From: Bacillus marinisedimentorum
GTDB lineage: Bacteria > Bacillota > Bacilli > Bacillales > Bacillaceae_O
Assembly (NCBI RefSeq): GCF_001644195.2
Contig: NZ_LWBL02000017.1
Coordinates: forward strand, 1-54,656
Length of the DNA: 54,656 nucleotides
Direction of reading: 5' to 3'
Within the stretch, counting starts at the first letter, position 1. Each line of letters starts with the position of its first letter. The notes below the pieces were generated by a model. That model ran no database searches, was not told the origin of the DNA, and saw nothing but the letters and a program-made list of their open reading frames with translations. Below are positions 35,608 to 45,396 of this stretch, one piece after another. The position numbers and the translations under genes are program-made.

Positions 35608-36363
35608 TCATTTATTCATAAAACGGGCTACAGCTTCATGATGTTCTTCGCTTTCCCATAGTTCAGCGCATCTCTCAATTTCATTCATGAACCGTTCGTA
35701 AAACGAAGGTGACTTCCATTTTGAAGAGGCGTACCTTTTGTAGCTCGCAAGGACGTGGGAAGATTGCTTCAGAATAGGCTCGCTCCATTCTATAAAATCT
35801 TTTTCGAGGCCGTCAGCCGGCGAAACTTTCTGAAGGAAACCGAGAGCATGCGCTTCTTCAGCTGTATACAGCCTGGCTCCGCTGAGCATTTCAAGAGCCT
35901 GGGCATGCGGAAGCTTTTCAAACAACATGGTCGATCCGCCCCAGCCGGTCGTAATGCCAAGTCTGCCTTGCACAAACCCCAACTTTACATGAGAGGCTGC
36001 AATCCGGAAGTCACAAGCTGCAGCAAGTTCGCATCCCCCGCCAACGGCTGTTCCCTGTATGACCGCAGCGGTCGGTTTTTCGAGTGTAAGAAGGCGGTAT
36101 AATATGCTGCCCATTTTAGACAGCATTCCGTAGGCTTCTTCTTTCGTATATAATTCGTGAAAAACGGATAAATCGCCGCCTGAACAAAATGCTTTCCCGG
36201 TCCCTGTCAAAGTGACCATTTTAACATCCGGGTCCGTTTCCGCCCTGTCGAGAGCCTCGGAAATCGCTTCCATTACATCAAAATCAACGGCGTTCCGTTT
36301 ATCCGGCCGGTTCAGCACGATTTTAAGCACTCCGCGGCCATCTTTTTCGATGATCGTTTTCAA
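35608..36363 (-). CDS. Enoyl-CoA hydratase/isomerase family protein
   Basis: 251-aa crotonase-fold protein. The first oxyanion-hole segment is GTGKAFCSGGDL, the second IQGTAVGGGCELAAACDFRIA. In classic hydratases the first catalytic glutamate lies in a PEI-type motif; here the equivalent stretch reads GFVQGRLGI, so Gln or Gly replaces it, while the second position (ALEML) keeps Glu. It may therefore not be a simple hydratase. TTG start after GGGAG. It sits between gerR and rpmF; specific substrate unknown. Confidence 0.85.
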   Translation of the reverse strand: MKTIIEKDGRGVLKIVLNRPDKRNAVDFDVMEAISEALDRAETDPDVKMVTLTGTGKAFCSGGDLSVFHELYTKEEAYGMLSKMGSILYRLLTLEKPTAAVIQGTAVGGGCELAAACDFRIAASHVKLGFVQGRLGITTGWGGSTMLFEKLPHAQALEMLSGARLYTAEEAHALGFLQKVSPADGLEKDFIEWSEPILKQSSHVLASYKRYASSKWKSPSFYERFMNEIERCAELWESEEHHEAVARFMNK

Positions 36364-36395
36364 CGCAGTTTCACTCCCAACGAACTATGTATGTA

Positions 36396-36425
36396 CGAAA
36401 AAACGCAAGGATGGATTTCCTTGCG
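36396..36425 (-). terminator. Terminator of rpmF
   Basis: CGCAAGGA...TCCTTGCG hairpin followed by TTTTTT on the minus strand. Confidence 0.9.
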
Positions 36426-36440
36426 CTCCCGATGTTGAAA

Positions 36441-36614
36441 TTATTTTTCAACCACTTCTTTTCCTTTATACGTACCACACTCTTTACATACACGGTGAGC
36501 TAGTTTAAGCTCTCCGCAGTTCGGGCATTCTACCATACCTGGTACTCCTAGTTTGAAGTGTGTACGACGTTGTCTCTTAACCTTTTTTGAAGTTCTTCTG
36601 AAAGGTACAGCCAT
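36441..36614 (-). CDS. rpmF: 50S ribosomal protein L32
   Basis: 57-aa ribosomal protein with the signature [20 protein letters not shown] and a zinc-ribbon C4 motif ([18 protein letters not shown]). This is the zinc-binding form. It starts at the ATG at 36614 after AGGAGGTGGG. It is co-transcribed with ylbN, 52 bp upstream, from the promoter at 37216-37244. Confidence 0.98.
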   Translation of the reverse strand: MAVPFRRTSKKVKRQRRTHFKLGVPGMVECPNCGELKLAHRVCKECGTYKGKEVVEK

Positions 36615-36666
36615 GATTCCCACCTCCTTACAATGTATTTAAATGGAGATGAAGCCGCTAAGGCGT

Positions 36667-37188
36667 TCATTCATTTTCTTTGTCAAAAAATTTACCAAGT
36701 TCGGCAAGTCTGGGGTCAATCTTCCCGCTGTTCTCTTTTTCGGTAACAACTTCCCAATCCTTTCCCGACTGTGGCGCAGGCCCTTTGTCAGGCTCATCGC
36801 TGAAGACTTGCATCGGAATCTCCAGGAGTATATTTTCCCGGATATATGGAGTCAAGTCAAGAACATCCCCCGTAACAGGATGGATTTCCGCTTCCTCTTC
36901 CTCCGTTTCATATGGAGAGGGATTTAAATTGAACATTTCTTCTGTTTTCATGTCGAACGGATAATCGACATCTGCCAGTGTCCGGCTATCCGGCAGGATC
37001 ATCTTGCCTTTGATTCTCAAATCAAAAGTCAGCGTATTCCCGCTGAAACGACCCTCTCCCGTTACACGGACAGGCGAAAGGCTTCGAATATCATTTTTCT
37101 CGTTTTCCAGCTCGCTCAGCTCGACCGTCTCATCAAACGTCAAGTCTTTGTGGCGGTATTTCATTAATTGCTGGACTGGCCATTTCAT
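36667..37188 (-). CDS. ylbN: DUF177 / YceD-family protein YlbN
   Basis: 173-aa protein of the YceD/DUF177 family, linked to 23S rRNA accumulation in bacteria and typically encoded next to rpmF. It shows TGEGRFSGNTLTFDLRIKGKM, LADVDYPFDMKTEEMFNL and DLTPYIRENILLEIPMQV, and the C-terminal DPRLAELGKFFD motif. An ATG at 37188 after GAGGTGATAAC is used. Confidence 0.93.
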   Translation of the reverse strand: MKWPVQQLMKYRHKDLTFDETVELSELENEKNDIRSLSPVRVTGEGRFSGNTLTFDLRIKGKMILPDSRTLADVDYPFDMKTEEMFNLNPSPYETEEEEAEIHPVTGDVLDLTPYIRENILLEIPMQVFSDEPDKGPAPQSGKDWEVVTEKENSGKIDPRLAELGKFFDKENE

Positions 37189-37215
37189 TGTTATCACCTC
37201 AAGGCAACAAAAGTA

Positions 37216-37244
37216 ATTATAGTATTGCTTTAAGTATTTGTCAA
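37216..37244 (-). promoter_or_regulatory. Consensus sigma-A promoter of ylbN-rpmF
   Basis: Minus strand TTGACA (37239-37244), 17-nt spacer, TATAAT (37216-37221): a perfect housekeeping promoter, fitting strong ribosomal protein expression. Confidence 0.92.
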
Positions 37245-37363
37245 TATTTTTTCTTTACACATACAGCTGCAATTAAAATCCGGTAATTGCCGGATTTGCC
37301 GCTGTTTTCCTTAAAGCATATAATAAAGGCATTATGGAATCAACTATGAGAGGAGGATGATCG

Positions 37364-38587
37364 ATGAAAGCCGCAGGTGTTGTTGTAGAGTATAACCCTT
37401 TCCACAATGGGCATTACTACCATCTCCAGCAAACGAAAGCTGCAACTGGTGCAGATATCATTGTTGCGGCGATGAGCGGAAACTTCCTGCAGCGCGGTGA
37501 ACCTGCCATCGTTTCAAAGTGGGCACGTGCAGATGCTGCCTTGAAGGGCGGAGCGGATATTGTCATTGAACTTCCTTACGCATTCGCGACTCAGAATGCC
37601 GACACGTTTGCAAGCGGCTCCGTATCCATATTGGACAGCATGAAGGTCGACGCCCTGTGTTTCGGCAGTGAGGACGGCAAAATTGACCGCTTTCTCCATA
37701 CATATGAAATGTTGTCGGTAAAGGAAGATGAATTCAACCGATCGCTTAAGGAGAGCGTAAAAGAAGGCAGCAGCTATCCCCGTGCAGCTTCCGATGCCTT
37801 CGAGTCGGTTGCAGGAGCAGATAAGGACATGCTGATCGACCTGACAAAGCCGAATAATATACTGGGTTTTCAGTATGTCAAATCAATTTTAGAACATAAA
37901 AGCGCCATAAAGCCTTACACAGTCAAACGTACAGGAGCCGCCTATCACGATCCGGATCTTGCGCCGGGTAACATTGCAAGTGCAACAAGCATCCGAAACA
38001 ACATATTCCAGGTTGGCGGCATGGAAGAAGCCGTGAATTTCATGCCGAAAAGCACCGCCGATACCATTGAAGCTTATCAACAAAACTACGGACTGCTCCA
38101 TAACTGGGAGCATTACTTCCCTCTATTGAAATACCGGCTGCTGACAATGAGCCCCCGAGAAGCCGCAGGTGTTTATGAAGCTGAAGAAGGCATTGAAAAC
38201 CGTCTTAAGGGATTTATCACGGAATCTGGTTCATTTCACGAATTTATGGAAAAGATCAAAACCAAGCGCTATACATGGACCCGCCTGCAGCGCCTATGCA
38301 CTCACATCCTTACCAACACGGGCAAACAGGAAATGAAGGAAGCGAAAGACAGCGGGACCGTCCCTTATTTAAGGCTGCTCGGTATGACCGAAAAAGGCCA
38401 GGCTTACTTGAGAAAGAAGAAACAAGAGTTTTCCGTGCCGCTTGTATCCACAGTTTCCCGTTTCAATCACCCTCTTATCGACATGGATGTGCGTGCGGCA
38501 TATGCTTATGCAGCCGTTCTTGACGAGCCGTTCAGGACCAGGTTTTTAAAAGAAGAATTCAGCACCCCTCCGCTGCAAATAGACTGA
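37364..38587 (+). CDS. tmcAL: tRNA(Met) cytidine acetate ligase TmcAL (YlbM)
   Basis: Makes N4-acetylcytidine at the wobble position of elongator tRNA-Met using acetate and ATP. The 407-aa product has a nucleotidyltransferase N-terminus with the HxGH-type motif (VVEYNPFHNGHYYHLQQ), then AAMSGNFLQRGEPAIVSKWAR and DIVIELPYAFATQNADTFASG. These are all TmcAL hallmarks. GAGAGGAGG precedes the ATG. It is divergent from ylbN. Confidence 0.96.
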   Translation: MKAAGVVVEYNPFHNGHYYHLQQTKAATGADIIVAAMSGNFLQRGEPAIVSKWARADAALKGGADIVIELPYAFATQNADTFASGSVSILDSMKVDALCFGSEDGKIDRFLHTYEMLSVKEDEFNRSLKESVKEGSSYPRAASDAFESVAGADKDMLIDLTKPNNILGFQYVKSILEHKSAIKPYTVKRTGAAYHDPDLAPGNIASATSIRNNIFQVGGMEEAVNFMPKSTADTIEAYQQNYGLLHNWEHYFPLLKYRLLTMSPREAAGVYEAEEGIENRLKGFITESGSFHEFMEKIKTKRYTWTRLQRLCTHILTNTGKQEMKEAKDSGTVPYLRLLGMTEKGQAYLRKKKQEFSVPLVSTVSRFNHPLIDMDVRAAYAYAAVLDEPFRTRFLKEEFSTPPLQID

Positions 38588-38618
38588 TTGATATAAACCG
38601 CCGGCTGTGCAACGTCTT

Positions 38619-38706
38619 TCGCCGAAGGCGATTCTTCAGGGAAAGACAGAGTCACAGATGCACTTATCTGTATTCTTAGCATCAGCCGCTGTGTTGAAAT
38701 ACTTCC
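38619..38706 (+). repeat. Glycine-riboswitch-like orphan repeat, copy A
   Basis: GCCGAAGGCGATTCTTCAGG followed by GAAAGACAGAG resembles the GCCGAAGG...CTTTCAGGCAAAAGACAGAG core of glycine aptamers. After it, CACAG...CTGTG with nested TGC...GCA can pair. The same sequence recurs at 45907-45995. There is no downstream gene to regulate, because tmcAL and ylbL converge here, and the 5' P1 half (GGAGAG) is absent. Likely a relic or dispersed element. Confidence 0.6.
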
Positions 38707-38731
38707 TCGCTGACAATGTTCTATACGAAAA

Positions 38732-38767
38732 ACAACAAATCCCCGGTTTCATGCCGGGGATCTTGTT
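38732..38767 (+). terminator. Bidirectional terminator between tmcAL and ylbL
   Basis: AACAAATCCCCGG...CCGGGGATCTTGTT hairpin; it ends at the ylbL stop codon. Confidence 0.85.
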
Positions 38768-39794
38768 ACGCCTTTTTCTGTTCGAGTGTTTTCAAGAAAT
38801 CGAGAGCATCGCTGAACGTATCGACCGGTACGATCCTCATTTCTGTATCAATATCTTCTGCTGCTTTAACTGCCAGTTCATAATTCGAATCTTTTTCCCC
38901 ATTTTCGTTAGGAGCAAAAAACACATCCGCTCCAGCTTTGTCTGCAGCAACTATTTTTTGCTGAATGCCTCCGATCGGCCCGACATTCCCGTCATAATCA
39001 ATCGAACCGGTACCGGCGATTTCATACCCTTTCGTATAATCCGTATCCGTCAGCTGGTTGTAGATTTCGAGTGAGAACATGAGCCCTGCAGAAGGTCCGC
39101 CGATTTCATCTGTTTTGATTGTCACTTCAGGGTCGACCGTCACCGCTCTGTCAGTTACGAGCGATATTCCCATGCCGGTTTTTTCTGGATTGTCCGGAAA
39201 TTTTGCAAGCGGAACATCGACTGTCATTTCTTTTCCTTTCCGCTCAATCGTTATGGCAACCTCTTCGCCAGGCTCCATTCCGGATACCTGTTCAATCATT
39301 TGTTCACTTGAATCAAACTGTTTTCCATCAAGCATATGGATTCGGTCACCAGCCTGTAATATCTCCTCTGCCGGCATCCCTTCGATGGTCCCCATGACAT
39401 ACACACCATTATATTCTATATTGACTTCTTTTCCCGCCTGATTATAGGCCACAACCATTGCAGCTTCTTTTGAAGAATCCATCATGTGAAGCTGCCTGTT
39501 CATATACTCGTCATCCGTTTCGCCTTCCGGCCTGATGACTTCTTCGGGATAAAGATGCTGATATTTATTGAATTTCGCCCATACATATTGAAGAATGTTT
39601 GCCTGGCCCATCCGGACGGTAGTCAGCATGAAGGCTCCTTCTTCCTCATAACCGTCTGTCACTTCGATGATCGGATCCAGTTCCTTAGCCATTCCCGGAT
39701 ATGATACGTAATACGGCAGCCTTATGAAGGCGACAGCTGCCACAATTATAAGGGCGAGGACCCAGCCTTTTCTCGAAAAATTCCATTTAGCCAT
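38766..39794 (-). CDS. ylbL: PDZ/Lon-type membrane protease YlbL (SepM family)
   Basis: Membrane-anchored serine protease of 342 aa. It has an N-terminal signal anchor (GWVLALIIVAAVAFI), a PDZ domain (about 125-195, IEGMPAEEILQAGDRIHMLDG) and a Lon-type Ser-Lys protease domain, with the serine in EIGGPSAGLMFS and the lysine in GGIQQKIVAADKAGA. In B. subtilis YlbL helps degrade the division inhibitor YneA. It overlaps ylbK by 8 bp if the ATG at 39794 is used. Confidence 0.94.
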   Translation of the reverse strand: MAKWNFSRKGWVLALIIVAAVAFIRLPYYVSYPGMAKELDPIIEVTDGYEEEGAFMLTTVRMGQANILQYVWAKFNKYQHLYPEEVIRPEGETDDEYMNRQLHMMDSSKEAAMVVAYNQAGKEVNIEYNGVYVMGTIEGMPAEEILQAGDRIHMLDGKQFDSSEQMIEQVSGMEPGEEVAITIERKGKEMTVDVPLAKFPDNPEKTGMGISLVTDRAVTVDPEVTIKTDEIGGPSAGLMFSLEIYNQLTDTDYTKGYEIAGTGSIDYDGNVGPIGGIQQKIVAADKAGADVFFAPNENGEKDSNYELAVKAAEDIDTEMRIVPVDTFSDALDFLKTLEQKKA

Positions 39795-40578
39795 TGCGTT
39801 TCTCCTTCCATGCCTCGATTGCTGCAGTGATAGCAGGAATCATCTTAACTGTTTCCTTTTCTCCAATTGAAATGATCTCCTCTAAATCGGTAAAAGCTCT
39901 TGAGCTGAATTTATCAACCCGGGGCCTGATCATGATATCCGCATTGATCTCCTGGTACCTGACCAATTCACCTTGCATAATGTCAATGCTTTGCAAAATG
40001 ACATCAAAAATTGAACGGACTTCCTCATTTCCACCGAAGTGAGCGACATCGACAGCAATGACCATATCCATATCCATTTCCATCGCAACCGATACAGGCA
40101 CCCTGTCAACCACTCCGCCGTCAATCAGCAGCCTGCCGCCGATGTTCTCAGGCACAAATATACCCGGGATGGAAATGCTGGCGCGTACTGCATCTGCAGC
40201 GTTACCCGATTTGAATACGACCCGTTCACCTGTATGAAGATCCGTTGCAACGACTGCAAGACCCGGTGTTAAATTTTCAATCATTTTATTATACGTGAAT
40301 ATTCTAATTAAATCCTTCACTTTATTGCCTGCGATGAAACCCATACGCGGAACTGTAAAATCAAGATAATATTTCCGCTGGAATGCCCTTGCAATCTTAT
40401 ACAGGTCTTCGATGCTCTGACCAGCTCCATAAAGGGCCCCGACAAGGGCCCCCATGCTGCTTCCCGCAATTGAATGGACAGGAATATTATGGTCTTTCAA
40501 TACTTTTAATACTCCGAGATGGGCGAAGCCCCTTGCCCCGCCTGAACCGAGTGCAAGCCCTATTTTTGGCATTTCCAC
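39787..40578 (-). CDS. ylbK: Patatin-like phospholipase family protein YlbK
   Basis: 263-aa patatin-fold hydrolase with an oxyanion loop (LALGSGGARGFAHLGVLK), the nucleophile elbow IAGSSMGALVGALYGAG and the catalytic Asp in LLIDGGVVDRVPV. Substrate unknown, probably a lipid ester. The frame extends to an ATG at 40614, but the GTG at 40578 has GGAGG 8 nt upstream and matches the family N-terminus (IGLALGSGG). It is upstream of ylbL in the same transcript. Confidence 0.93.
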   Translation of the reverse strand: MEMPKIGLALGSGGARGFAHLGVLKVLKDHNIPVHSIAGSSMGALVGALYGAGQSIEDLYKIARAFQRKYYLDFTVPRMGFIAGNKVKDLIRIFTYNKMIENLTPGLAVVATDLHTGERVVFKSGNAADAVRASISIPGIFVPENIGGRLLIDGGVVDRVPVSVAMEMDMDMVIAVDVAHFGGNEEVRSIFDVILQSIDIMQGELVRYQEINADIMIRPRVDKFSSRAFTDLEEIISIGEKETVKMIPAITAAIEAWKEKRNG

Positions 40579-40730
40579 CTGAGATTCCTCCTGACCGGCC
40601 TGTTTCTTTTCCATTCTTATGGTCTATTCAACAGTCCTATACACGTATATTAGAAAGACAGGCTTCTACCTGTCCAAACGAAGGCAGCTGATTCTCATGT
40701 ACATCTGGCAGTTATCAGGGAGGTACGCTG

Positions 40731-41945
40731 GTGAACCGATCCAAAATGAAAACAATTTTGATGGCAGCCTTCGGCACCCTTATGGCAGGAGCGCTCATTT
40801 CATTCCCGAAGGCGTCCCTGGAAGCCTCCATTCGGGGGCTGGATATGTGGTGGGAAGTCGTCTTTCCTTCCCTGTTGCCTTTCTTTATTGTATCAGAAAT
40901 CCTGATAAGTTTCGGTGTTGTAAACTTTTTGGGTGTTCTGCTAGAACCACTCATGCGGCCTCTTTTCCGAGTACCGGGTGCCGGCGGTTTTGTATGGGCA
41001 ATGGGAATAGCGAGCGGGTTTCCGGCCGGCGCCAAGCTTACCGCCCGCCTGCGGCAAGAAAAACAGCTGACTGCGATTGAAGCGGAACGGCTTGTATCTT
41101 TCACCAATTCCTCAAACCCTCTATTCATTTTCGGAGTCGTAGCTGTCGGTTTTTTTCATAATCCCGAGCTCGGTATGATCCTCGCAGTTTCACATTATCT
41201 CGGAAATGTGTGTGTCGGCCTTGTCATGCGGTTTTACGGCAGAAAAGAAGAACGCAGCAAAAAAAAGAATGACAGCCGATCTTCATTAAAGTTTAAGGAG
41301 GCGTTCGAAGCCCTCCATTTATCCAGGTTGGAAGAAAAACGGCCTTTCGGCTCTGTTCTGGGCGATGCCGTGACCTCCTCCATTCAGACGCTTCTGCTCA
41401 TCGGCGGTTTTATCATCTTGTTTTCGGTATTGAATAAACTGCTTGAACTGCTGAACATTATTGGGATTTTTGCCTGGATAGCAGCTGGAATCCTTGGTTT
41501 CCTTCATGTTTCGACTGAGTTAAGCGGCCCCCTCATTTCGGGATTGTTTGAAATCACTCTCGGCACAAGATTGACCAGCCAGGCAGGCGGGACGTCACTG
41601 CATCAGCAGGTGATAATCGCAAGCTTCATCCTTGCCTTTAACGGATTTTCTGTACAGGCACAGGTTGCAAGCATTCTCGCTGAAACAGATATACGGTTTG
41701 CTCCCTTTTTTATTGCCCGTTTCTTACACGGCATATTCGCTGCAGCATTTGCATTCGTCCTCTGGGAACCACTATATGAAGGAACTGCCATGAATCGAAA
41801 CGGAGCAGTCCCTGTCTGGTCCAGGAGCCATGCCGCCTTCAGTGATTACTGGACATGGCTTGGGAACAACGGGGCCCTTTTCACTCTGATTGCCTTAATT
41901 ATTTATTGTATTCTGCAATTTTGGCGGCCTGCAAAATTTCATAAA

Positions 41946-41948
<3 letters not shown>
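40731..41948 (+). CDS. ylbJ: Sporulation integral membrane protein YlbJ
   Basis: 405-aa polytopic membrane protein with about eight to ten hydrophobic segments and the nucleoside-recognition/Gate-type fold (FPSLLPFFIVSEILISFGVV, SGFPAGAKLTARL, NSSNPLFIFG, ILAFNGFSVQAQVASILAET). YlbJ is needed for spore cortex formation in B. subtilis under sigma-E. GTG start at 40731 after GGGAGG. I looked for a sigma-E promoter upstream but did not find a convincing one. Confidence 0.93.
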
Positions 41949-43043
<1,095 letters not shown>

Positions 43044-43171
43044 CTAATCCCTGCCTTGCCCGCCTTATTATTGTCTAAATCACATATTTAATCCTACCAC
43101 ATTCTCTACACTGTTCAAATAACATCATTCCAGACAACCTGTTTGTGCTGGATAAAATTCAAGCATACCAA

Positions 43172-43202
43172 TGTATAATCCCACCCAACCATGTTCATAC
43201 TA
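43172..43202 (+). promoter_or_regulatory. Sigma-G/sigma-F promoter of csfG-like RNA
   Basis: TGTATAA (43172-43178), 17-nt spacer, CATACTA (43196-43202). CATACTA is the ideal sigma-G -10, and the -35 closely fits the forespore sigma consensus. Confidence 0.82.
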
Positions 43203-43207
43203 GGAAA

Positions 43208-43356
43208 TGACAACATCTCTTTGCGCAGATGTTGTTGCCAACCGTGGAGAAGACTTAACTATTCCCCATAAGTTCTTCCTCCGGTTTCTCCTCTCCCTTT
43301 GCCTTCTTGGAAGCAAGAGGGCCCCTGCAGATCTTTGGCTGCAGGGATTTTTTTTG
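43208..43356 (+). ncRNA. csfG: CsfG-like forespore small RNA
   Basis: About 150-nt transcript defined by the forespore promoter and the terminator at 43322-43355. Hairpins are ACAACATCT/AGATGTTGT; a long imperfect stem ACCG.GGAG.AAGACTTA paired to TAAGTTCTTCCTCCGGT with a C-rich loop (ATTCCCCA); and CTTC/GAAG within CCTCT...AGAGG. Pyrimidine-rich single-stranded stretches (CTCCTCTCCCTTT) are conspicuous. In B. subtilis, csfG lies next to ylbH (rsmD) and is forespore specific; the location and promoter type agree. No protein is plausible: the plus-strand frame over it has no ribosome-binding site. Confidence 0.78.
43322..43355 (+). terminator. Terminator of the csfG-like RNA
   Basis: CCCTGCAG...CTGCAGGG stem followed by eight T. 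Confidence 0.92.
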
Positions 43357-43588
43357 CTATTACAAAATACCTTCAAAAAAAACCAACGCATATTTTCGTT
43401 CTGTTTTGAAATACAAAATTACAAATACAACATAAAATTACATTCGTTTAACCAGCCAAATTGGCAAGGTAAACACATTCTAATTAGTGTAGTAAAATGC
43501 TCTGAGTTCAAATCTTTCTATTGTGTTATTCGATCAAAGGGCTATTTAATGAAATAAATCCGTTTAAAATATTGAATTTTAGACGGGC
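43357..43588. other. AT-rich gap after csfG
   Basis: About 230 bp with no gene, no good hairpin and no repeat that I can identify. Confidence 0.5.
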
Positions 43589-43772
43589 AGTTGATTTGCA
43601 CTGCAGGGGTTCGCTTTCCGTGGGAGACCCCGCAGGAGCGCCAGGGCCATGATGAGGCTCCCGAACGTCCTCCGGCAAAGAAGACACAGTGATTGCAAAT
43701 TGCGGCCGGAGAGAAGCAGGTACGGGTGTCGCACTTGTGCCACTTTATACCTGCAGCGGAAAGAAACGGACA
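43589..43772 (+). mobile_element. Decayed relative of the 250-bp MITE-like element
   Basis: Shares AGTTGATT, GAGACCCCGCAGGAGCG, GATGAGGCTCCC, GGCAAAGAAGACACAGTGA and TGTCGCACTTGTGCC with the intact element at 10901-11150, in the same orientation. Terminal inverted repeats and target duplication are gone. Confidence 0.8.
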
Positions 43773-43848
43773 AAACTTCGGTTTGATACTATCGGACTTC
43801 CATATTCAAGAATACTGACCTAACCCGTTAATTTTTTTACAAAAGAAA

Positions 43849-43875
43849 TTCACAGCTGCCGGAAAATGATATAAT
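43849..43875 (+). promoter_or_regulatory. Extended -10 sigma-A promoter
   Basis: TTCACA (43849-43854), 15-nt spacer and TGATATAAT (43867-43875). It lies about 55 nt upstream of the gene at 43930. Confidence 0.65.
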
Positions 43876-43929
43876 GCCATTGTTCTATATGATCGGCTTT
43901 CAAATTAAGAAAAGATTGGAGGAACCGTT

Positions 43930-44316
43930 ATGATCCAGCGTTTTATCGAACTTGGGGAAGGCTATTCCGACCTTTATGAGTTACTCGAAATCGCCCGCAG
44001 CAGGCCGGACAAGGTAACTCATTTCTTGATTTTAAAATCCAGGTCGGATAATCGCGCGGCTGTCTCAGCTGCAGTCGTGCTAAAGCCTGTCAAACCCGGT
44101 GATTTCCAGCCGCTTTACATTTGCAGGGAAGGAATTCCGTTAAAAGAGAATAAAAGCGAAAGACAGCAGATGGTTGAGGAGGCTGCAAGCGAACTCGGAG
44201 CCCGACTTGTTGAAATGGAAATCAAACCTTCCAGTGAGTTTAATGAAAAAGAGCTGTTTTACCAGTATGTAATCGGTATCTTGCGTCTCCATCACATCAT
44301 ACCTCCACTGCAATAA
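43930..44316 (+). CDS. Conserved protein of unknown function (DUF7147-like)
   Basis: 128-aa soluble protein. It begins MIQRFIELGEGYSDLYELLE and shows THFLILKS, FQPLYICREGIPL and QYVIGILRLHHIIPPLQ. It resembles a Bacillaceae family sometimes annotated as a methylthioribose kinase-associated or DUF7147 protein, but I see no kinase motifs (no glycine loop or DxD). GATTGGAGG precedes the ATG, and an extended -10 promoter is present. Single gene between csfG and ylbG. Function unknown; the family name is tentative. Confidence 0.8.
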   Translation: MIQRFIELGEGYSDLYELLEIARSRPDKVTHFLILKSRSDNRAAVSAAVVLKPVKPGDFQPLYICREGIPLKENKSERQQMVEEAASELGARLVEMEIKPSSEFNEKELFYQYVIGILRLHHIIPPLQ

Positions 44317-44530
44317 GCATAAGAAAAGGGGATGCCCCTATACCTGAGTGGTTCAGATACCTTGGAGAAAGTGTTAAATAGCATGTGAAGTAACATACTA
44401 AAACACAGTATGTTCAGCACCGCAAATAACAGTTCAAACAGCATACAAAAACGGTCAGATTTTATATCGTTTTTTTAAAACTGGAGCGTCTTTAATTGAA
44501 TAAATTTGATCAATAGATCTGTTCATTTAA

Positions 44531-44640
44531 ATGGGAATTGCATTTTGCTGAAGGGGTTCGTTTTACGCAGGGCGGGCGGTGATCCTCCTCATCGCTGCAG
44601 CTCTCACGGGCTCTCACCTGTTACGATCCCATCTACTGGT
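44531..44640. mobile_element. Fragment of the MITE-like family
   Basis: GCTGAAGGGGTTCG, then GGGCGGGCGGTGATCCTCCTCATCGCTGCAGCTCTCACGGG resembles pieces of the intact element in both orientations. It is a heavily decayed chimera. The rest of 44317-44876 holds no gene. Confidence 0.55.
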
Positions 44641-44876
44641 GCACCAACAGATATCGCGCTTTTATTTATTTAGCCAGCTGGAAGAAGCTTTCATTGGAAA
44701 TCAGCATAAAAGTTCCAACTGCGAAAGGAAGTCTTTGGGTGAAAACGCTGCAAACAGCGACCAAAGGAAGCAATTTTTCGTCTTACAGAAAATTTTTGCA
44801 CCGTAACTTCCGGAGTGAAATTAGAGGTTCGGTATGGGAGTGAAGATGCTTTTTTTTCACAAAAGCCTGTTATACC

Positions 44877-44920
44877 ATAAAAAAAGGGATATCAAACCTT
44901 TGCGATTTGATATCCCTTTT
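44877..44920 (-). terminator. Terminator of ylbG
   Basis: AAAGGGATATCAAA...TTTGATATCCCTTT stem with A/T runs, active on the minus strand after ylbG. A second weaker hairpin (ACAGAAGC...GCTTCTGT) lies at 44949-44979 directly after the stop. Confidence 0.85.
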
Positions 44921-44981
44921 CCAGCACTCTTGAAAATATTGCTCCTAAACAGAAGCGGTTACTTGCATGCAGCTTCTGTTT

Positions 44982-45257
44982 TTATAATCCCATTTTATAA
45001 TCGTACTCTTTTGCCTTATCGGGCTTCGAGTTTTCGTATTCAGACTTGATGAAAGGCTTATAAGATGGCTCCACTTTTTTTACAAAGTGGAGGGATTTCA
45101 GCTTTTCGATCAAATCTTCCGCCTTTTCCATATCGTTGTACAGAACAGCATATTTCATACGCCGGGAAATGTAATGGACATTCCCATATCGGCGCAGCTG
45201 TTTTACTGGTTTGGTCGAATGGAGCCATACAATCAAGCCCTGCCGATTACCAATCAT
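44982..45257 (-). CDS. ylbG: DUF2129 protein YlbG
   Basis: 91-aa conserved protein of the YlbG family: [56 protein letters not shown] and [14 protein letters not shown]. Function unknown; conserved in Bacilli. I start at the ATG at 45257, after AAAGGGGACAG; the longer open frame upstream runs into the neighbouring gene region and is not conserved. Confidence 0.93.
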   Translation of the reverse strand: MIGNRQGLIVWLHSTKPVKQLRRYGNVHYISRRMKYAVLYNDMEKAEDLIEKLKSLHFVKKVEPSYKPFIKSEYENSKPDKAKEYDYKMGL

Positions 45258-45396
45258 CGTTTCTGTCCCCTTTTGATTTCCTTTTCCATAGTTTAGCATG
45301 AAAGCATTTCCTTCTGCAATGCCGCTGTCTGCACTGTTGAAAGAGGCCGGAAACTGCCCTATTATGAAATAAAACGGCAGAAAGGGAATGAAAATC

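Noticed and set aside
40620-40730. Sigma-E promoter for ylbJ
   Set aside because: GTATATT resembles a -35, but no matching -10 lies at the right spacing.
43207-43557. 116-codon plus-strand frame over the csfG region
   Set aside because: No Shine-Dalgarno, an unstructured amino-acid composition, and it runs through a strong terminator; the hairpins explain the sequence better.
44391-44413. Small AACATAC/GTATGTT hairpin downstream of the 43930 gene, considered as a terminator
   Set aside because: Weak stem and no T run; it may be incidental.
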